The position numbers and the translations under genes were made by a program. 64,000 nt of DNA from Cryptomeria japonica (taxonomy: Eukaryota; Streptophyta; Pinopsida; Cupressales; Cupressaceae). Below the pieces are notes generated by a model that ran no database searches, had not been told where the DNA came from, and was given only the letters and a program-made list of their open reading frames with translations. Where the stretch lies: positions 53,560,636 through 53,624,635 of the forward strand of contig NC_081414.1 of the NCBI RefSeq assembly GCF_030272615.1, written 5' to 3'. Below are positions 10,197-22,790 of the stretch, piece by piece; the stretch's first letter is position 1, and each line of letters begins with the position of its first letter.

Positions 10197-11368
10197 ATGT
10201 CTTCTAACTATTTTAGGAAGGACAGTCCTAAACTTGATGAAACTAACTATGGCATATGGAAGATCGGGATGGAGACACATTTGAATTGCATTGGAAAGGA
10301 CATATGGGATGTTACAAAGAATGGTTATACTGCTCTTACTCAAGGTCAACCTAATCCACCAAACCTGGCTAAAGATGAGGAAAATGATTGCAAAGCAACA
10401 GAAGGACTTTTGAGCGCATTGTCAGATCAACAAATCATGGGATTATCAAACAAATCTACTGCTAAAGCTATTTGGGACAAATTGGAAACATTGAATGAAG
10501 GAGATTCCACAGTCAAAATTGCAAAACTTGAATGCTTCCGGGTCAGGTATGAAAATTTGAAAATGGAAGAAGATGAAAGAATCTCTGCTTTTATGGAAAG
10601 AGTAAATGAAATTATTTTGGGTATACAATGTTGTGGAGGAACCTTAAGTGAAGATGAAATTGTTTCTAAAGTTTTAAGAGCTTTGCCACCGGCATATAAA
10701 ATGAAATTTACTGCTATAAATGAATTAAGAACAATGCCCAATGCATCAGTATCTAGAGACACTTTGGTTGGAAAAATTTCAGCTTTTTAACTTTAGGAAT
10801 TTGGTCCTGTTGCTACTATTAAGATAGATCCAGCTTTCAAGGCATCATTATCATCTGTAGCATCATCATCATCATTTAATAAATCTAATTGGAAAGCCTT
10901 TTGTGCAAGAGAACTTGAAGAAATCAGAAAGGAGAATGAAGAACTGGAAGAGCTTGAAGCACTATTTGCAAGGAAAATGCCTAAAGGTCTAGTTGGAAGC
11001 AAGTATGAAGGTAAAGCACCCTTTAAATGTTTTAACTATAATAAAATTGGTCATATGGCTTCTAGGTGTCCTGATAGACATGCAAGATTAAGAGAAGAAG
11101 CTAAAAGAACATATAAGCCTAACCCTGATTATCAGAGATACAAGTTTAAGAAGAATAGAGACAAATCTTGTTACTATGATGATGAAGGAGTCCCTGATGA
11201 TTCTGATGAGGATCTAGCAAACAATGGATGGGCTTTTGTTTCTATAACAAAAGATCAACTAGAACATATTGCTCAATTGGTATAGCTGGCCCTGGCAGCT
11301 AAAATTGAAGATAAGGATGAATGAATTATTGATTCAGGATGTTCACATCACATGACTAGTGACAAGAG
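10197..11368 (+). pseudogene. Element A gag and start of protease
   Basis: Copia gag polyprotein. An ATG at 10197 opens SSNYFRKDSPKLDETNYGIW, the start of the UBN2/gag domain (YGIWKIGMETHL, then AIWDKLETL). The frame continues past two stops (10788, 10794) and a third at 11283 in the same register. A zinc knuckle of CCHC type near 11027-11070 reads CFNYNKIGHMASRC, with Tyr in place of the second Cys, so the knuckle is damaged. At 11332 the protease motif DSGCSHHM begins, preceded by a TGA where a Trp codon is expected. The sequence stops abruptly at DKS, where a G-family LTR has entered. Gag packages RNA into virus-like particles; this copy cannot make an intact one. Confidence 0.88.
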
Positions 11369-12259
11369 TGTTAGGAATCCCAAAGATACTGAGAAGGGGG
11401 GGGGGGGGGTGAATCAGTATCTGATCAGTATATACAATTTATTAACTTAAAGCATGCAGAACATAATATGACACTGTACCGGTATGCAAGAAATAATGCA
11501 ATAAACAAAATCAAGAACATCCACATGAAAAGCACACCATAACACAAGATTTTAACGAGGAAACCTGGTGTGTGAAAAACCTCAGTGGGATTTGTGACCC
11601 ACAATATTCACTCACTGGCCAATAAGAAAATATTACTTACAATAGGGGCCTGCACATGCAGGAAGGCCAATTGTCTAGAGCTCATTGCTCAATGGGAAGT
11701 CTCACTGACTTACAATAAGGATTATACAAATCCAATATCTTGTACTGCTTTACAATAACATCTTCAATGCCAGATTCAGTACCGGTTCCTGCTCTGTTAT
11801 TTACATATACCCCTTAACCTATATTTCGCACAATAGGTTTGCCTAATATTTTCCTTTATGCTTACTTCTTGTATATCAAATGTCTACAATGATCTCTTTT
11901 ATATATAAGAGTCATTTTACAATTTGCCAAGTCGGCTTACACATTTTTACAATAATAAACAAAATATAATATAACAAAATCCTATCGGCCTCTGTGCCGG
12001 TATACTTTGTTTCTTCTATGTCGGTGCCGGTGTCTTGAGTGCTGGTGTAGAGTGTGATCTGATGATGCTAGTATAATGCCTTTGCCGGTGCCATAAGATT
12101 GCAAGGTTGCCATCAATGACAAAACCTTCAATCACATACAATGTCTCATTGGAGTGTGCATATGCCAACAATCTCCCCCTTTGGCATTGATGACAACACT
12201 CATGAGAAATTTCAAAAATGATCCAAAAATGTGAAGTCCAAAAATGTTACCAAAAATGT
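11369..12259 (-). mobile_element. Truncated G-family LTR element inside element A
   Basis: A minus-strand LTR (11369-12170; TGTTAGGAATCC..CATATGCCAACA) is the reverse complement of the element G LTR (TGTTGGCATATGCACAC.. at 40083 and 57890). It is followed by about 89 bases of the G 3' untranslated region, including the polypurine tract (plus-strand ATCTCCCCCTTTGGC at 12171) and AAATGTG motifs. The rest of G and the second LTR are missing. Element A sequence resumes inside integrase, and compared with element B about 0.6 kb of protease and integrase is absent. A later deletion joined the two. The LTR contains an inverted TATA box (CTTTTATATATAAG, 11897-11910) and a 13-base G-run at 11397. Confidence 0.85.
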
Positions 12260-14655
12260 GTTGACTATTCTAGAATGTGTTGGGTTACTTTTCTCAGGGA
12301 GAAATCTGAAGCATTTGGGAAATTCAAACTATTCAAGGTGATGGTAGAGAATGAAACTAGCAAGAAAATCAAGTCTTTGAGATCAGATCAAGGAGGTGAA
12401 TTCACATCTAAGGAATTTAATACATTCTATGAAGTGAATGGGACCAGAAGACAATTATCAGCACCCCGAACACCCCAGCAGAATGGAGTTGTGGAAAGGA
12501 AAAACAAAACTATCTTAGATACAACTAGAAGTATGATATCAAAAGCAAATCTACCTCATATATATTGGAGAGAAGCAATCAATACAACAATTTATAAATT
12601 CAACAGAGTTCACATCAATGAAACCGGTAAGACCCCTCATGAACTATGGTTTGGCAATACTCCTACTCTTAAATATTTTAAAATATTTGGAAGTAAATGC
12701 TCTATTAGAAGAGATGAGTATATTAGCAAATTTGATCGTAGAAGTGATGAAGGAATATTTCTTGGTTATTCATTTAAGAGAAAGGCATATAGATGTTTTA
12801 ACAAGAGATTGCAGAAAATTGTTGAGAGTGCAAATGTGAAGATTAATGAACAGTTTAGAGGAAATTCAAGGTACATGGACTCTGAAATGGCAATAAAGAT
12901 AATCACAAATGAACCTACTATGAGTACACCGATACAGACTATTGATCCAGTTACACCGGCATCATCTGAGGATTCAATAGTCACTGAAGAACAACAACAA
13001 GTAAAAACACCCCGGTATGTAAGATTGAACCACTCTGAAGATCAGATAATTGGAAACAAGTTTCAAGGAGTTATGACTAGAGGAAGATTGGCAAATGAAG
13101 AGGTATGTCTTATTTATCAAATTGAACCTACAACTATTAATGAGGCATGTGAAGATAAATATTGGATTAAAGCTATGGAAGATGAATTGGAACAAATTGA
13201 AAGGAATAACACTTGGTCACTAGTTCCCCGACCTAAAGACAAAAATGTAATTGGAAATAAATGGGTTTTCAGAAATAAACTTAATGAAGATGGAAAGGTA
13301 ATTAGAAACAAAGCAAGATTAGTGTGTAAGGGATATTCATAGAAAGAAGGAATTGATTATAATGAAACCTTTGCACCGGTAGCTAGAATTGAGGCAGTTA
13401 GACTTTTATTGGCTTTTGCAGCTCACAAGAACTATAAAGTATGTCAAATGGATGTTAAATGTGCATTTCTGAATGAAGATCTTGAAGAAGAAGTTTATAT
13501 TGAACAACTTGATGGAATTTCTTTGATAGATGACAAAGATATGGTTTGCAGGTTAAGGAAAGCTTTATATGGACTAAAGAAATCTCCTAGAGCTTGGTAT
13601 GCTAGATTGGACAAATATATTTTGAAGCTTGGATACACTAAAGGTAATGCAGACAACAATCTATACTACAAAGTGACCAATGATGACATCTTGGTTATTG
13701 AAGTTTATGTTGATGATATAATCTTTGGAGGAGAAGATGGATTGTTTAAAGACTTCTCTAATAAAATGTAGCAAGAATTTGAAATGTCTATGATTGGAGA
13801 GATAAAATTCTTTTTAGGATTGTAGATTTCACAGAATAATAGAGGTATATTATTATGTCAATCTAAGTACTTGAAGGAATTACTAAAGAAATTTGGCATG
13901 GAAAACTCTAAACCGGTAAGCACACCTATGACTACAATTGATAAACTATGAAGGATGAATCAACACCAGTTAATCTAACTAGGTACAAGTCTATGATAGG
14001 AGTTTTACTGTATTTGACACAAAAAAGACTTGATATTATGAATATAGTATATATTGTTTCAAGATTTCAGAGTAATCTTAAAGAAAATCATGAATTAGTA
14101 GTAAAAAGGATTTTCTGGTACCTACAAGGCACTTCAAATCTTGGTTTATGGTATCCTAGAGATGAAAATTTTGATTTATGTGCATACACAGATGCTAATT
14201 GGGTAGGAGATGTGGATGACAAAAAAAACACCACCAATGGAGCATTTTTTCTTGGTAGTATACTAATTTCATGGTTGAGCAAGAAACAAAGTTGTACTTC
14301 ACTATCAACAGCAGAATCAAAATATGTTGCAACAACTACAAATTGCACACAGGTATTATGGATTAAATAAATGTTGAAGGACATAAAGGTAAAATACAAG
14401 GAACCTATAACTATTTACTATGATAATATGGCAGCAATTGATATATAAAAGAATCTGGTATTTCACTCAAAGACTAAACATGTTTCTATCAAATTCAGTT
14501 TTCTGAAAGAGAGTGTTGAAGCAAAAGAAGTAAAATTGGTTTATGTGAATACTAAAGAGTAGATTGTAGATATTTTTACTAAGCCTTTGCCTAAGGAGAC
14601 TTTTGAATATCTCAGAGAGTAGCTTGGAGTTCTACCCCCACCGGTAGAGACTTAG
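12260..14655 (+). pseudogene. Element A integrase (partial), reverse transcriptase and RNase H
   Basis: The integrase core begins within DYSRMCWVTF. The second catalytic Asp (LRSDQGGEF, near 12390) and the Glu (NGVVERKNKT, near 12485) are present, but the first Asp segment is lost with the deletion at the left. RT follows: WVFRNKL near 13260, a TAG at 13340, [10 protein letters not shown] near 13447, ALYGLKKSPRAWY near 13562 and the active site VYVDDIIFGG near 13705. Further stops lie at 13769 and 13823, and a frameshift near 13945. The RNase H part (AYTDANWVGD, STAESKYVA) runs to the stop at 14653, with several more TAG and TGA codons. Together these enzymes would copy and integrate the element; this copy is dead. 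Confidence 0.9.
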
Positions 14656-15002
14656 ACAGTTGATGTTTGTCATCAACAGATAGAATTAACAGAGAAATCT
14701 TTATTTCAACTTTCATGAGGAGAGCTACTTCTCAGGGGGAGTAGTTGGTATTTTGTAATGAGTTGGAATGTTGTAATGAGTTGGTATTTTGTATTTGGTT
14801 TTGTGTTGATTTGGCATTTGATGTCAAATGGGGAGAGATATTATGGAAAAACACATTATCCTTTGAGAGAGATTATTCCTAGGGGAGAGACATTATGTAT
14901 TTTGATTTCTGGAGATTGTTGGTTTTTGGTTTTTGGCATTTCTATTTTGGCACTTTGATGGTTTTTCCATCTCGTGTTGCCATCAATGCCAAAGGGGGAG
15001 AT
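14656..15002 (+). other. Element A 3' untranslated region and polypurine tract
   Basis: Non-coding stretch with repeated GGGGAGAGA blocks, ending CCAAAGGGGGAGAT immediately before the LTR. The purine run at 14991-15001 is the expected plus-strand primer for reverse transcription. Confidence 0.8.
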
Positions 15003-16052
15003 TGTTGGTATTTTGGATATGTTGATATGGTTTTTTTCATTGATCAACACTTGTCAACACTTATCAGCACTTGGAGATCTTTGGTTATGTTCACCAGCAA
15101 GTCAATGAATTATGCACAGTCACCGGTATTTGGTTCACTAGTAGGTTATATTGTTCACCGACACTTGGAATGACTTGAGGACTACATGGTTATGTTGAAG
15201 ACATTATTTGATCACTTGATTTTGGTGATTTGGTTATTGATCTATTCGGGTTTGCATATTTGTTGTTACCGGCAAATAGGTCCAAGTTATGCATTGACAA
15301 GCATATCTAGTCCAGATCAGCATGACACATTATGGAGATGATTTATTATTATTGTAAATGCATTGAGCCGACATGATGCATCACATATTGATTTATTTGT
15401 AACTGATTTTATTGTAATATCCTTAGTGAGCCGACCTACTCAATTGATCTTAGGTTATGGTATAAATGTAAGATCTTATTTGTGAGACTGATATGCGATT
15501 GGAAAAAGGATAGTAATAAGGTATATGTGAAAATAAGTAGAGCTCTACACACATAAATCATTTGAAGATTGAAGGAAGGTTTTTGAGAAGATAATCAGAA
15601 CTTAACCGGTACTGAATCCAGCATATGAAGATGCTATTTTGAGCAGTACATTATCATTGGATTTAACCATCCAATTGTAGTCAATGCGACTCCCATTTTT
15701 TGATTGAGCAGTGAGCACTAGGCAACTAGCCTTTCTGTATGTGTAGACTTCATATTGTACACATATACTATCTATAGTCATATCATCTGATTGTGGGTAA
15801 GGCTTCCCACCATAGTTTTTCCCCTTACAGGGTTTCCACGTACACATATTTGTGCTATATGTTGTGGATGTTATTGTCTTTCTATTTCATGCATTAATAT
15901 TTAACGATATTACAATTAACTGATAAAAATGTCTACCGACATAAAGTTTGGTTTATCGACATTAAGCATTAAGTGTTGGTTAAGTTAATTTTGGTTTGAA
16001 TTTATTGTACAATTGATTCACCCCCCCTCTCAATTGTCTCCATGACCTAACA
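15003..16052 (+). repeat. Element A 3' LTR
   Basis: Direct copy of the 5' LTR, 1050 bases, ending CTAACA and followed by the CACAC duplication. It carries TATAAATG near 15461 and the C-run before its end. Differences from the 5' copy are mainly transitions. Confidence 0.9.
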
Positions 16053-16057
16053 CACAC

Positions 16058-16349
16058 ATATTATCTATAGTAGTATCATCTGATTGTGGGTAAGGTTTCC
16101 CACAGTGGTTTTTCCCCTTACAGGGTTTCCACATACAAATATCTATGTTATGTGTTGTGGATGTTATCTCTCTTTCTATTTCATGCATTAAAATTTATTG
16201 GCATTTCAACTAACTGTCAAAACTGTTTACCGGCATAAAGTTTGGTTTACTGGTATTATTCATTAAGTTTAGTTAAGTTATATTTGGTTTGAAATTAATA
16301 GACAACTAATTAATCCCCCCCCCCTCTCAGTTGTCTCTGGGACCTAACA
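16058..16349 (+). repeat. Element B 5' LTR, segment 3, and primer-binding site after it
   Basis: Completes the LTR of element B after element A and ends CTAACA at 16349. It includes the CCCCCCCCCCTCTCAG run. The PBS that follows at 16352 reads TGGTATCCAAGCC, which departs from TGGTATCAGAGC. Confidence 0.85.
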
Positions 16350-16406
16350 ATTGGTATCCAAGCCTAGTCCTCTTTTTGTAGAAGTTTAACAGCTTGAGGA
16401 GATCTT

Positions 16407-16881
16407 ATGTCTACTAACTATTTCATGAAGGATAGTCTGAATCTTGATGGAACCAACTATGGTATATGGAAGATCAGAATGGAGACACATCTAAATTGCA
16501 TTAGAAAGGACATATGTTATGTTACAAAGAATGTCTATTTTGGTCCTACTCAAGGTCAACCTAATCCACCAACCTTGGCTAAAGATGAAGAGAATGATTG
16601 CAAAGCAAGAGAAGCACTTTTGAGCACATTGTCAGATCAACAAATCATGGGATTATCATATCAATCTACTGCTAAAGCTATTTGGGACAAAATGGAAACA
16701 TTGAATGAAGGTTATACCATAGTCAAAATTGCAAAACTGGAATGCTTCCGGGTCTAGTATGAAAATATGAAAATGGAAGAAGATGAAAGGATTTATGCTT
16801 TTATGGAAAGAGTAAATGAAATTGTTTTGGGTATAAAATGTTGTGGAGGATCCTTAAGTGAAGATAAATTGTTTCTAAAGT
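16407..16881 (+). pseudogene. Element B gag, N-terminal part
   Basis: Close relative of element A gag. The ATG at 16407 leads to STNYFMKDSLNLDGTNYGIW, and QIMGLSYQSTAKAIWDKMETL follows. A TAG at 16755 interrupts after CFRV, and a missing base near 16865 shifts the frame. The coding sequence is then cut by insertion C exactly before the AAAGT duplication and continues at 21298. Confidence 0.87.
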
Positions 16882-19800
16882 TGTAATGCCCAAAAATTTA
16901 TCACGCAAAACACAACCAATTTTTTTTTTTAATTATTATTATATCTGAATAGATATAACACATAAGAAACCTTCATCACATTAAACTATTCCTACACAAG
17001 TAATAATATTCGTATAGGGGAGGATATACATATTTATATTAAAATTATAATTAGTATCATTATTGACCCTATTAACATAGTGCATCGATCCACTAATATT
17101 CTCATTGAGATAAATAGTTTTACTAATATTCATATTAATATAACCTAACTAATAACATTAGTGGTAATGACAACCCAAGAACTCACTTTGCTAATTCTAA
17201 ATAAAGAATCCATTTAATACAATTAATTTTCTTATTCTATAAATATTCCCTTCTATTCCTTTTTCTCTTCCTTTCTCTCTTACACAAATAAATTACTAAT
17301 CTATAAAATTAATTTCTTTCCTTTCTCTTCCTTTCTCTCCCTTTTTCTCTTACACAAATAAAATTACTAATTTCTAAATTAATTTCTTTCCTTTCTCTTT
17401 CCTTTTTCTCTTACACAAATAAAATTAATTTCTTTCCTTTCTCTTCCTTTTTCTCTTACACAAATAAATTACTAAGTTTCTATATGCTCCAAAATGAATA
17501 CCCATATAATTGCTATAACTATTACCCTCTTCTTATATTTATCAATTATAGAGGATTTTAACTAAATATTTCTAATCTAAATAATTAAATCATGGATATG
17601 ATAAAAATAAGTTACAATAAAATGACCATTTACTCTTTATGTTTCCTTGATTTATAAATAAATTATCAATATCACAAGTACCAAACTTTCAATTATGAAA
17701 AAGGGCAAATATTTAACTTCCTATTTTATTCTTATTTACTTCCAAGAATCTCCTTTAAAATTATGAAATTTAAGGGAGGTAGCATTAAATACTAAATCAA
17801 TGGATTATATTAACCTTGCTATTCAAAATAATTAGATTGAAATAAGCAAATAAATAGTTAATTATTAATGGAATCATTATTTAGTTAATTTAATGAATAG
17901 GTTTGAACAATAATCTTCATTCTATTTTTATGGAGCAAAATCATCCAATAATATGGATGTGATTTCATGTCATTTACTAATTATTTAATAATATAAATTT
18001 TGATTACATCTTTTTCTATATATATATATATATATTTAATCAAGGTTATCTTATATAAGAAAAAAAATAAAAAAAATAGAAAGATTTTATTTTCTTTTCA
18101 ACATTATCATTCTTTAACTCTTATGATGGAATAAGGAATAAAGCAAGAAAGTTTTCCATAAAATCAATTGAAATATGAAAATGGTTCTGTCATAATATCT
18201 CGACTATTTTATAGGAAAGATAAAATAGAGATCAATCTCATTTCTAATTTTGTGAAGCTAAAATCACATTTTAAATTAACTCAATTAACATTCATCAATC
18301 ATTTTATAAAATAAGATAATTTATATTTTCATTCTATTTTGTGAAACTAAAATCACAATTTCAACATAGAAACAATTCTATTATTATTGATTATTTATCT
18401 TATAAAATATAATAAATTTTCTTTCTATCTAAAGGACCAAAACATGCACTTCATTGTAGAAAGGATTATTAAGATAAAACATAACTTCATCTACCAATTA
18501 GTGAATCTTAATGTACATTTTGCAGGTCACGGGAAGAAGGAGATGCCAAATCCAAATGTCAGATTACTGGTTAAACATTAAGTAGAGAAGACAAGGCAGT
18601 CTCTTTTTTTTCATATATATATATGCTGTCAGATATAGTCACAGATATATAACTATAGGCTGTCAGTGAAAGAACAGTACATGAGCAACCACACCTGGAT
18701 AGTGGGAATCACTGCACTATTGGCATATGTTGAATCACTTTCACGCAGGGATGGGATGGGCGACTGTTGTCAGAATAGACAGATGAAAGCCATTCTCACT
18801 TTATATTTCTATTTATTTTTATTTTTTTCCTTTTGTTTTTGAATCCTAACATTGTCAACATTTAATAGGTAGCCTCTTCTAGATTAGTTCTGAGTTGATT
18901 AGTAATTATTTCGAGACATACTGCTACATATTTTATAAAGATTCTTCCAACATGCAAGTTTTCAAAAGGAATTAGAATACACAGGAGATCGATCTCTCTC
19001 TATAATCTTGTTTTGCCTACATATCAACCATGTTTAAGAGTTTTCCATGATCAAATAAAGAGCATGAATGCGAATATTTTATCATTTATTTATATGATCA
19101 GAAGTACGTTTTGTTATTAATATTTTCTGGAGACATATTACTAATTTGTGTGCAGGAACAACTCTATGGACCTGTACGTTTTTCTTATTTTTATTTGAAT
19201 GGTGCAATTTTCAAGCCATAATGATATCTACATCTCCTTCCACTATTTCTTTCTCTTGGAAATATAAATCCCAACTTATGTTCACATGCACAATCCTTTC
19301 TATGGTAAGGTTTATAAAATATTATCTTAAGATGGATCATACATTTTTACTTAACCTAAATCCCTCAAATGGTATTCTGAAATGGATTAATCTAAAGGCC
19401 ACAAAATTTTAAGCCTCTTCCAAGTGCGATGCTTTGAAAAGTGGTGAGCGGTATACCAAAAAATGGTACCATACTTTTAAATTACGTAATGAAATAAATA
19501 ATAAAAAAGAAAAAATAAATTTACAGCTCTCCTTCGGACATGAAAAGGAATACAACTATACTACGTCTTTCCTTGGTCCCAGTTTTGGAGGCTTACCCGG
19601 ATTACTTTAACAAGGCAATGAAATCTAAAGCCACACATAATGAAATAACTCTTGAAATTTCATTTTCAAACCTACCAGATTTGAACATACAGGTATGTCA
19701 TTGAAGAAAACAATAAGAGTTTCATTAAAATTATATCAACAATGGAAATGAGAAAGGCTTACTCTTCCATTGCATAGTTACTGATGAATGCTTTCTCCTA

Positions 19801-21292
19801 CACCTATGAATAATACCTCAACTTAACATTTCATTAAACTATGCTTTTAGATTGATGAGTTTTCCATTAAAAGAAGATCATCTGAAGAATATCCAATGAG
19901 GTTCGTTCTTCTCTTGAATGTAAAATTTCTACACAATATTATCATGGACTATAATTCTGAAAATAATTAATAAAAATGGACTATAATTATGAAAATAATT
20001 AATAATTTTCATTAGAGAGAAACAATGGTCTAACAACAAATTAAAGGCTTTCTCTTTCATTACACAACAACTTTTCTTTAACTGGACACTTTGAAAGATC
20101 TCCCAATCATACATGACAATGGGTAAACACAAAACAAGGCTTGCTCTCCTCCCAACCATAATGACATCATGAAGCCTCATAGGCTCTAGTCATACCCCTG
20201 AGCAAGATAAACATTTTATACACCATGAAAATCTATGGTGAAGGTATCCTAGTATAGCATATTCTTTCTTTAGCACTCTCTTTTTTTTCTTCCTTTCCTA
20301 TAACATTCTCACAACTGAAGTCTTCCATGATTGTCAATCCTCATAGTATCATCTATGCTAAAATCAACAAACAAAGGTGAAGAATAACTTATCTTTCTTC
20401 CAAGCCAACAAGATGATCTTCTTCTCCACCAAGAACCTTTCCTCTTCTTCTTCTTCCATCTACAATTTTTTCTCAATCCAAGTTCTCCAAAAGGAGAAGT
20501 GGGTAATGCCCTCTCTAGCTTCTTGTTGAGACATATATGGGTCTCAACCCTAATCCCGTCACTTACAAACAAGTGGGATTTGGAAGGGTCACATCAAGCC
20601 CAAAGGACACTATCACATGTTCTAAAGGTCCCCAACCCCAAGGTATTGACCCTAGGGGTCTATTTTTGCACCATAACCCATAAAATGGACCACAGAATAC
20701 CTTTTTGAAACCCACACAAAGACCCACTCGAGTTTTGGCTTTACCCAAAGGGTTTCCAAACACAAATCTCCTCTATCACCACATGACCTAAAGTTCTATG
20801 CCCTCTCCACACATTTAAAATTGACTCTAAATAAGATAAATATATCCCTTCATTCATTTCTATGCAAAATAGGTTACCCTTCTAACACCTTCACAAGATA
20901 TTTGATTTGGAGTAATCCCCTTTTTTTTCCTTATATTGTACACCATCTATCCTACATTATCCAACCACAAGCACAATTAGATCATCATAATATTGAGTAT
21001 AAATTGTTGTCCAAATCCCAATGATTTTTACTTGTAAATTATTTAAACATCATTTCTAAGCAATCCCATATTATATCATCATTTCATATGCACATATGCA
21101 ATTGTTAGTTATCAATAATCAAATCCATACATTGGAAACTTAGATGTTAATGCTATTTAACTTTCATCACAATTAGAGTGATGCATAAAAACACAACTAA
21201 TAGAATGGCATCACTTCCATTCCACCACCATTTTACTTTAACTATGATATTTTGGAACAATTAGGATTGTATTAATCGTGTGGGGTCTTACA
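16882..21292 (+). mobile_element. Insertion C: 4.4-kb TG...CA unit with AAAGT duplication, probably a solo LTR
   Basis: The unit starts TGTAATGCCCAAAAATTT, ends GGGGTCTTACA, and is flanked by AAAGT on both sides (16877-16881, 21293-21297). The ends resemble those of Ty3/Gypsy LTRs; element I in this window starts TGTAACGCCCC. I find no PBS, polypurine tract, gag or pol in it, and no repeat of its first or last bases inside, so it is best read as one long LTR left by recombination between two LTRs. A large non-coding (LARD-type) element is the alternative. Strand is given by analogy only; if it follows element I, whose LTRs read TGTAACGCC on the plus strand when the element is on minus, C may be minus too. 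Confidence 0.7.
17250..17480. repeat. CT-rich tandem repeat inside insertion C
   Basis: About four degenerate copies of a 55-65-base unit made of TTTCTTTCCTTTCTCTTCC, then TTTTTCTCTTACACAAATAA and an AT-rich tail. Unit length varies and there are no unique spacers, so it is a minisatellite-like expansion. Confidence 0.75.
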
Positions 21293-21297
21293 AAAGT

Positions 21298-21990
21298 TTT
21301 AAGAGCTTTTCCATTGGCATATAAAATGAAAGTAATTGCTATAAATGAATTAAGAATAATGCCTAATACATCAGTATCTAGAGACACTTTGGTTGGAAAA
21401 CTTTCAGCTTTTGAACTTGAAGAATTTGGTCCTGTTGCTACAATTAAGACAGACTTAGCTTTCAAAGCATCATCATCATCTGAAAAATTTGATTGGAAAG
21501 CCTTTTATGCAAGAGAACTTGAAGAAATCAGAAAAGAGAATGAAGAATTGGAATAACTTGAAGCACTATTTGCAAGGAAAAAACCTAAAGGTCGAGTTGG
21601 AAGTAAGTATGAAGGTAAAGCACCATTTTAATGTTTTAACTGCAATAAAATTGGTCATATGGCATCTAAGTGTCCTGATAGACATGTAAGATTGAAAGAA
21701 GAAGATAAAAGAACATATAAGCCTAACCCTGAATATCAAAGATACAAATTTAAGAAGAATAGAGACAAATCATGTTACTTTGTTGATGAAGGAGTTACTG
21801 ATGATTCTGATGAAGAACCGACTGACAATGGATGGGTTTTTGTTGCTATAATAGAAGATCAACTGACACCTACTGTTCAACCGGTAGAGCAGGACTTGAA
21901 AGCTAAAATTGAAGATAAGGATGAATGGATCATTGATTCTGGATGCTCACATCATATGACTGGTGATAAAAGTAAATTTTTAACTTTTTA
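21298..21990 (+). pseudogene. Element B gag C-terminus and protease
   Basis: Gag resumes with VLRAFPLAYKMKV and SRDTLVGKLSAFELEEFGPV. Stops occur at 21554 and 21628. A clean zinc knuckle (CFNCNKIGHMASKC, near 21632-21673) binds RNA in this family. The basic tail (KRTYKPNPEYQRYKFKKNRD) leads into protease with WIIDSGCSHHMTGDKSKF near 21927-21985, which holds the catalytic Asp of the D-S-G triad. A TAG at 21989 ends this open stretch, and the frame continues beyond it. Confidence 0.88.
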
Positions 21991-22790
21991 GGAATACAAT
22001 GGAGGTCTAGTAAGATTTGGGGATGATAAAGCTTGTTTGATCAAAGGAAAAGGCACTATATCTTTTGATGATAAGCACAATACTGATAATGTTTACTATG
22101 TTGAATGCTTGAAGCATAATATTTTGAGTGTTGGTCAATTAGTTGAAAAAGGATTTAAGTTACAATTCAAGAATGGTAAATGTACAATCATAAATAGAAC
22201 TGGCTTAGAAATTGCAACTGGTAATCAGACCAGAGGAAATATCTTTCATTTGAATAATAATGAGAAAGCATGCTTGATTGCTCATATTGACGAAAGTTGG
22301 TTATGGCATAAGAGACTTTGTCATGTAAATTTTGATTGAATTGTGAAAAATCAGTACAACTAAGGCAGTAAGGGATTTACCTAAGATTGTTAAACCTCAC
22401 AATATTGTATGTAAGAAATGTCAATTTGGAAAGCAAGTTAGAACAACTTTTAAAAGTATTCTAGAAAAATCCGTTAATGCTCTTTACTTAATTCACACTG
22501 ATTTATGTGGTCCAGCTAGAACTAGAAGTTTACAAGGAGATATATACTTTATGCTAATCATTGATGACTATTCTAGAATGTGTTGGGTTACTTTTTTCAA
22601 GGAGAAATCAGAAGCCCTTGGGAAATTCAAACTATTCAGGGTGATGGTAGAGATTGAAACCGGTAAGAAAATCAAATGTTTGAGATCATATCAAGGAGGT
22701 GAATTCACATCTAAGGAATTTAATACATTTTGTGAAGTGAATGGAATCAGAAGAAAACTATTAGCACCTTGGACACCCTAGCAAAATGGA
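21991..22790 (+). pseudogene. Element B protease tail and integrase N-terminal half
   Basis: After a TAG the frame reads FGDDKACLIKGKGTISF and HNILSVGQLVEKG. Next is the integrase zinc-binding region (LWHKRLCHVNFD, then CKKCQFGKQVRT) and the core. The first catalytic Asp is present in LIHTDLCGPA (near 22495). The second lies in LRSYQGGEF (near 22682), where Tyr replaces the Asp. Frame changes occur near 22335-22360. With the Glu site also altered downstream, this integrase cannot be active. Confidence 0.87.

Larger units (their letters stand above)
9086..16052 (+). mobile_element. Copia element A, with identical 5-bp duplication CACAC
   Basis: A full-length Ty1/Copia element inserted into the 5' LTR of element B. 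Both LTRs start TGTTGGTATTTTGGATATG and end CTAACA, and CACAC flanks it on both sides (9081-9085 and 16053-16057). PBS, gag, protease start, most of integrase, RT, RNase H and polypurine tract follow in standard Copia order. It belongs to the same broad family as B. A truncated G-family LTR replaces the protease-integrase junction. The two LTRs differ by roughly 17 positions in their first 220 bases, so the insertion is not recent. Confidence 0.93.

Noticed and set aside
10793-11002. Minus-strand poly-Ser open frame
   Set aside because: Shadow of the Glu/Asp/Ala codons of element A gag.
17250-17480. Regular repeats that could be taken for a CRISPR array
   Set aside because: Units are tandem, CT-rich and degenerate, without unique spacers; the DNA is plant nuclear.
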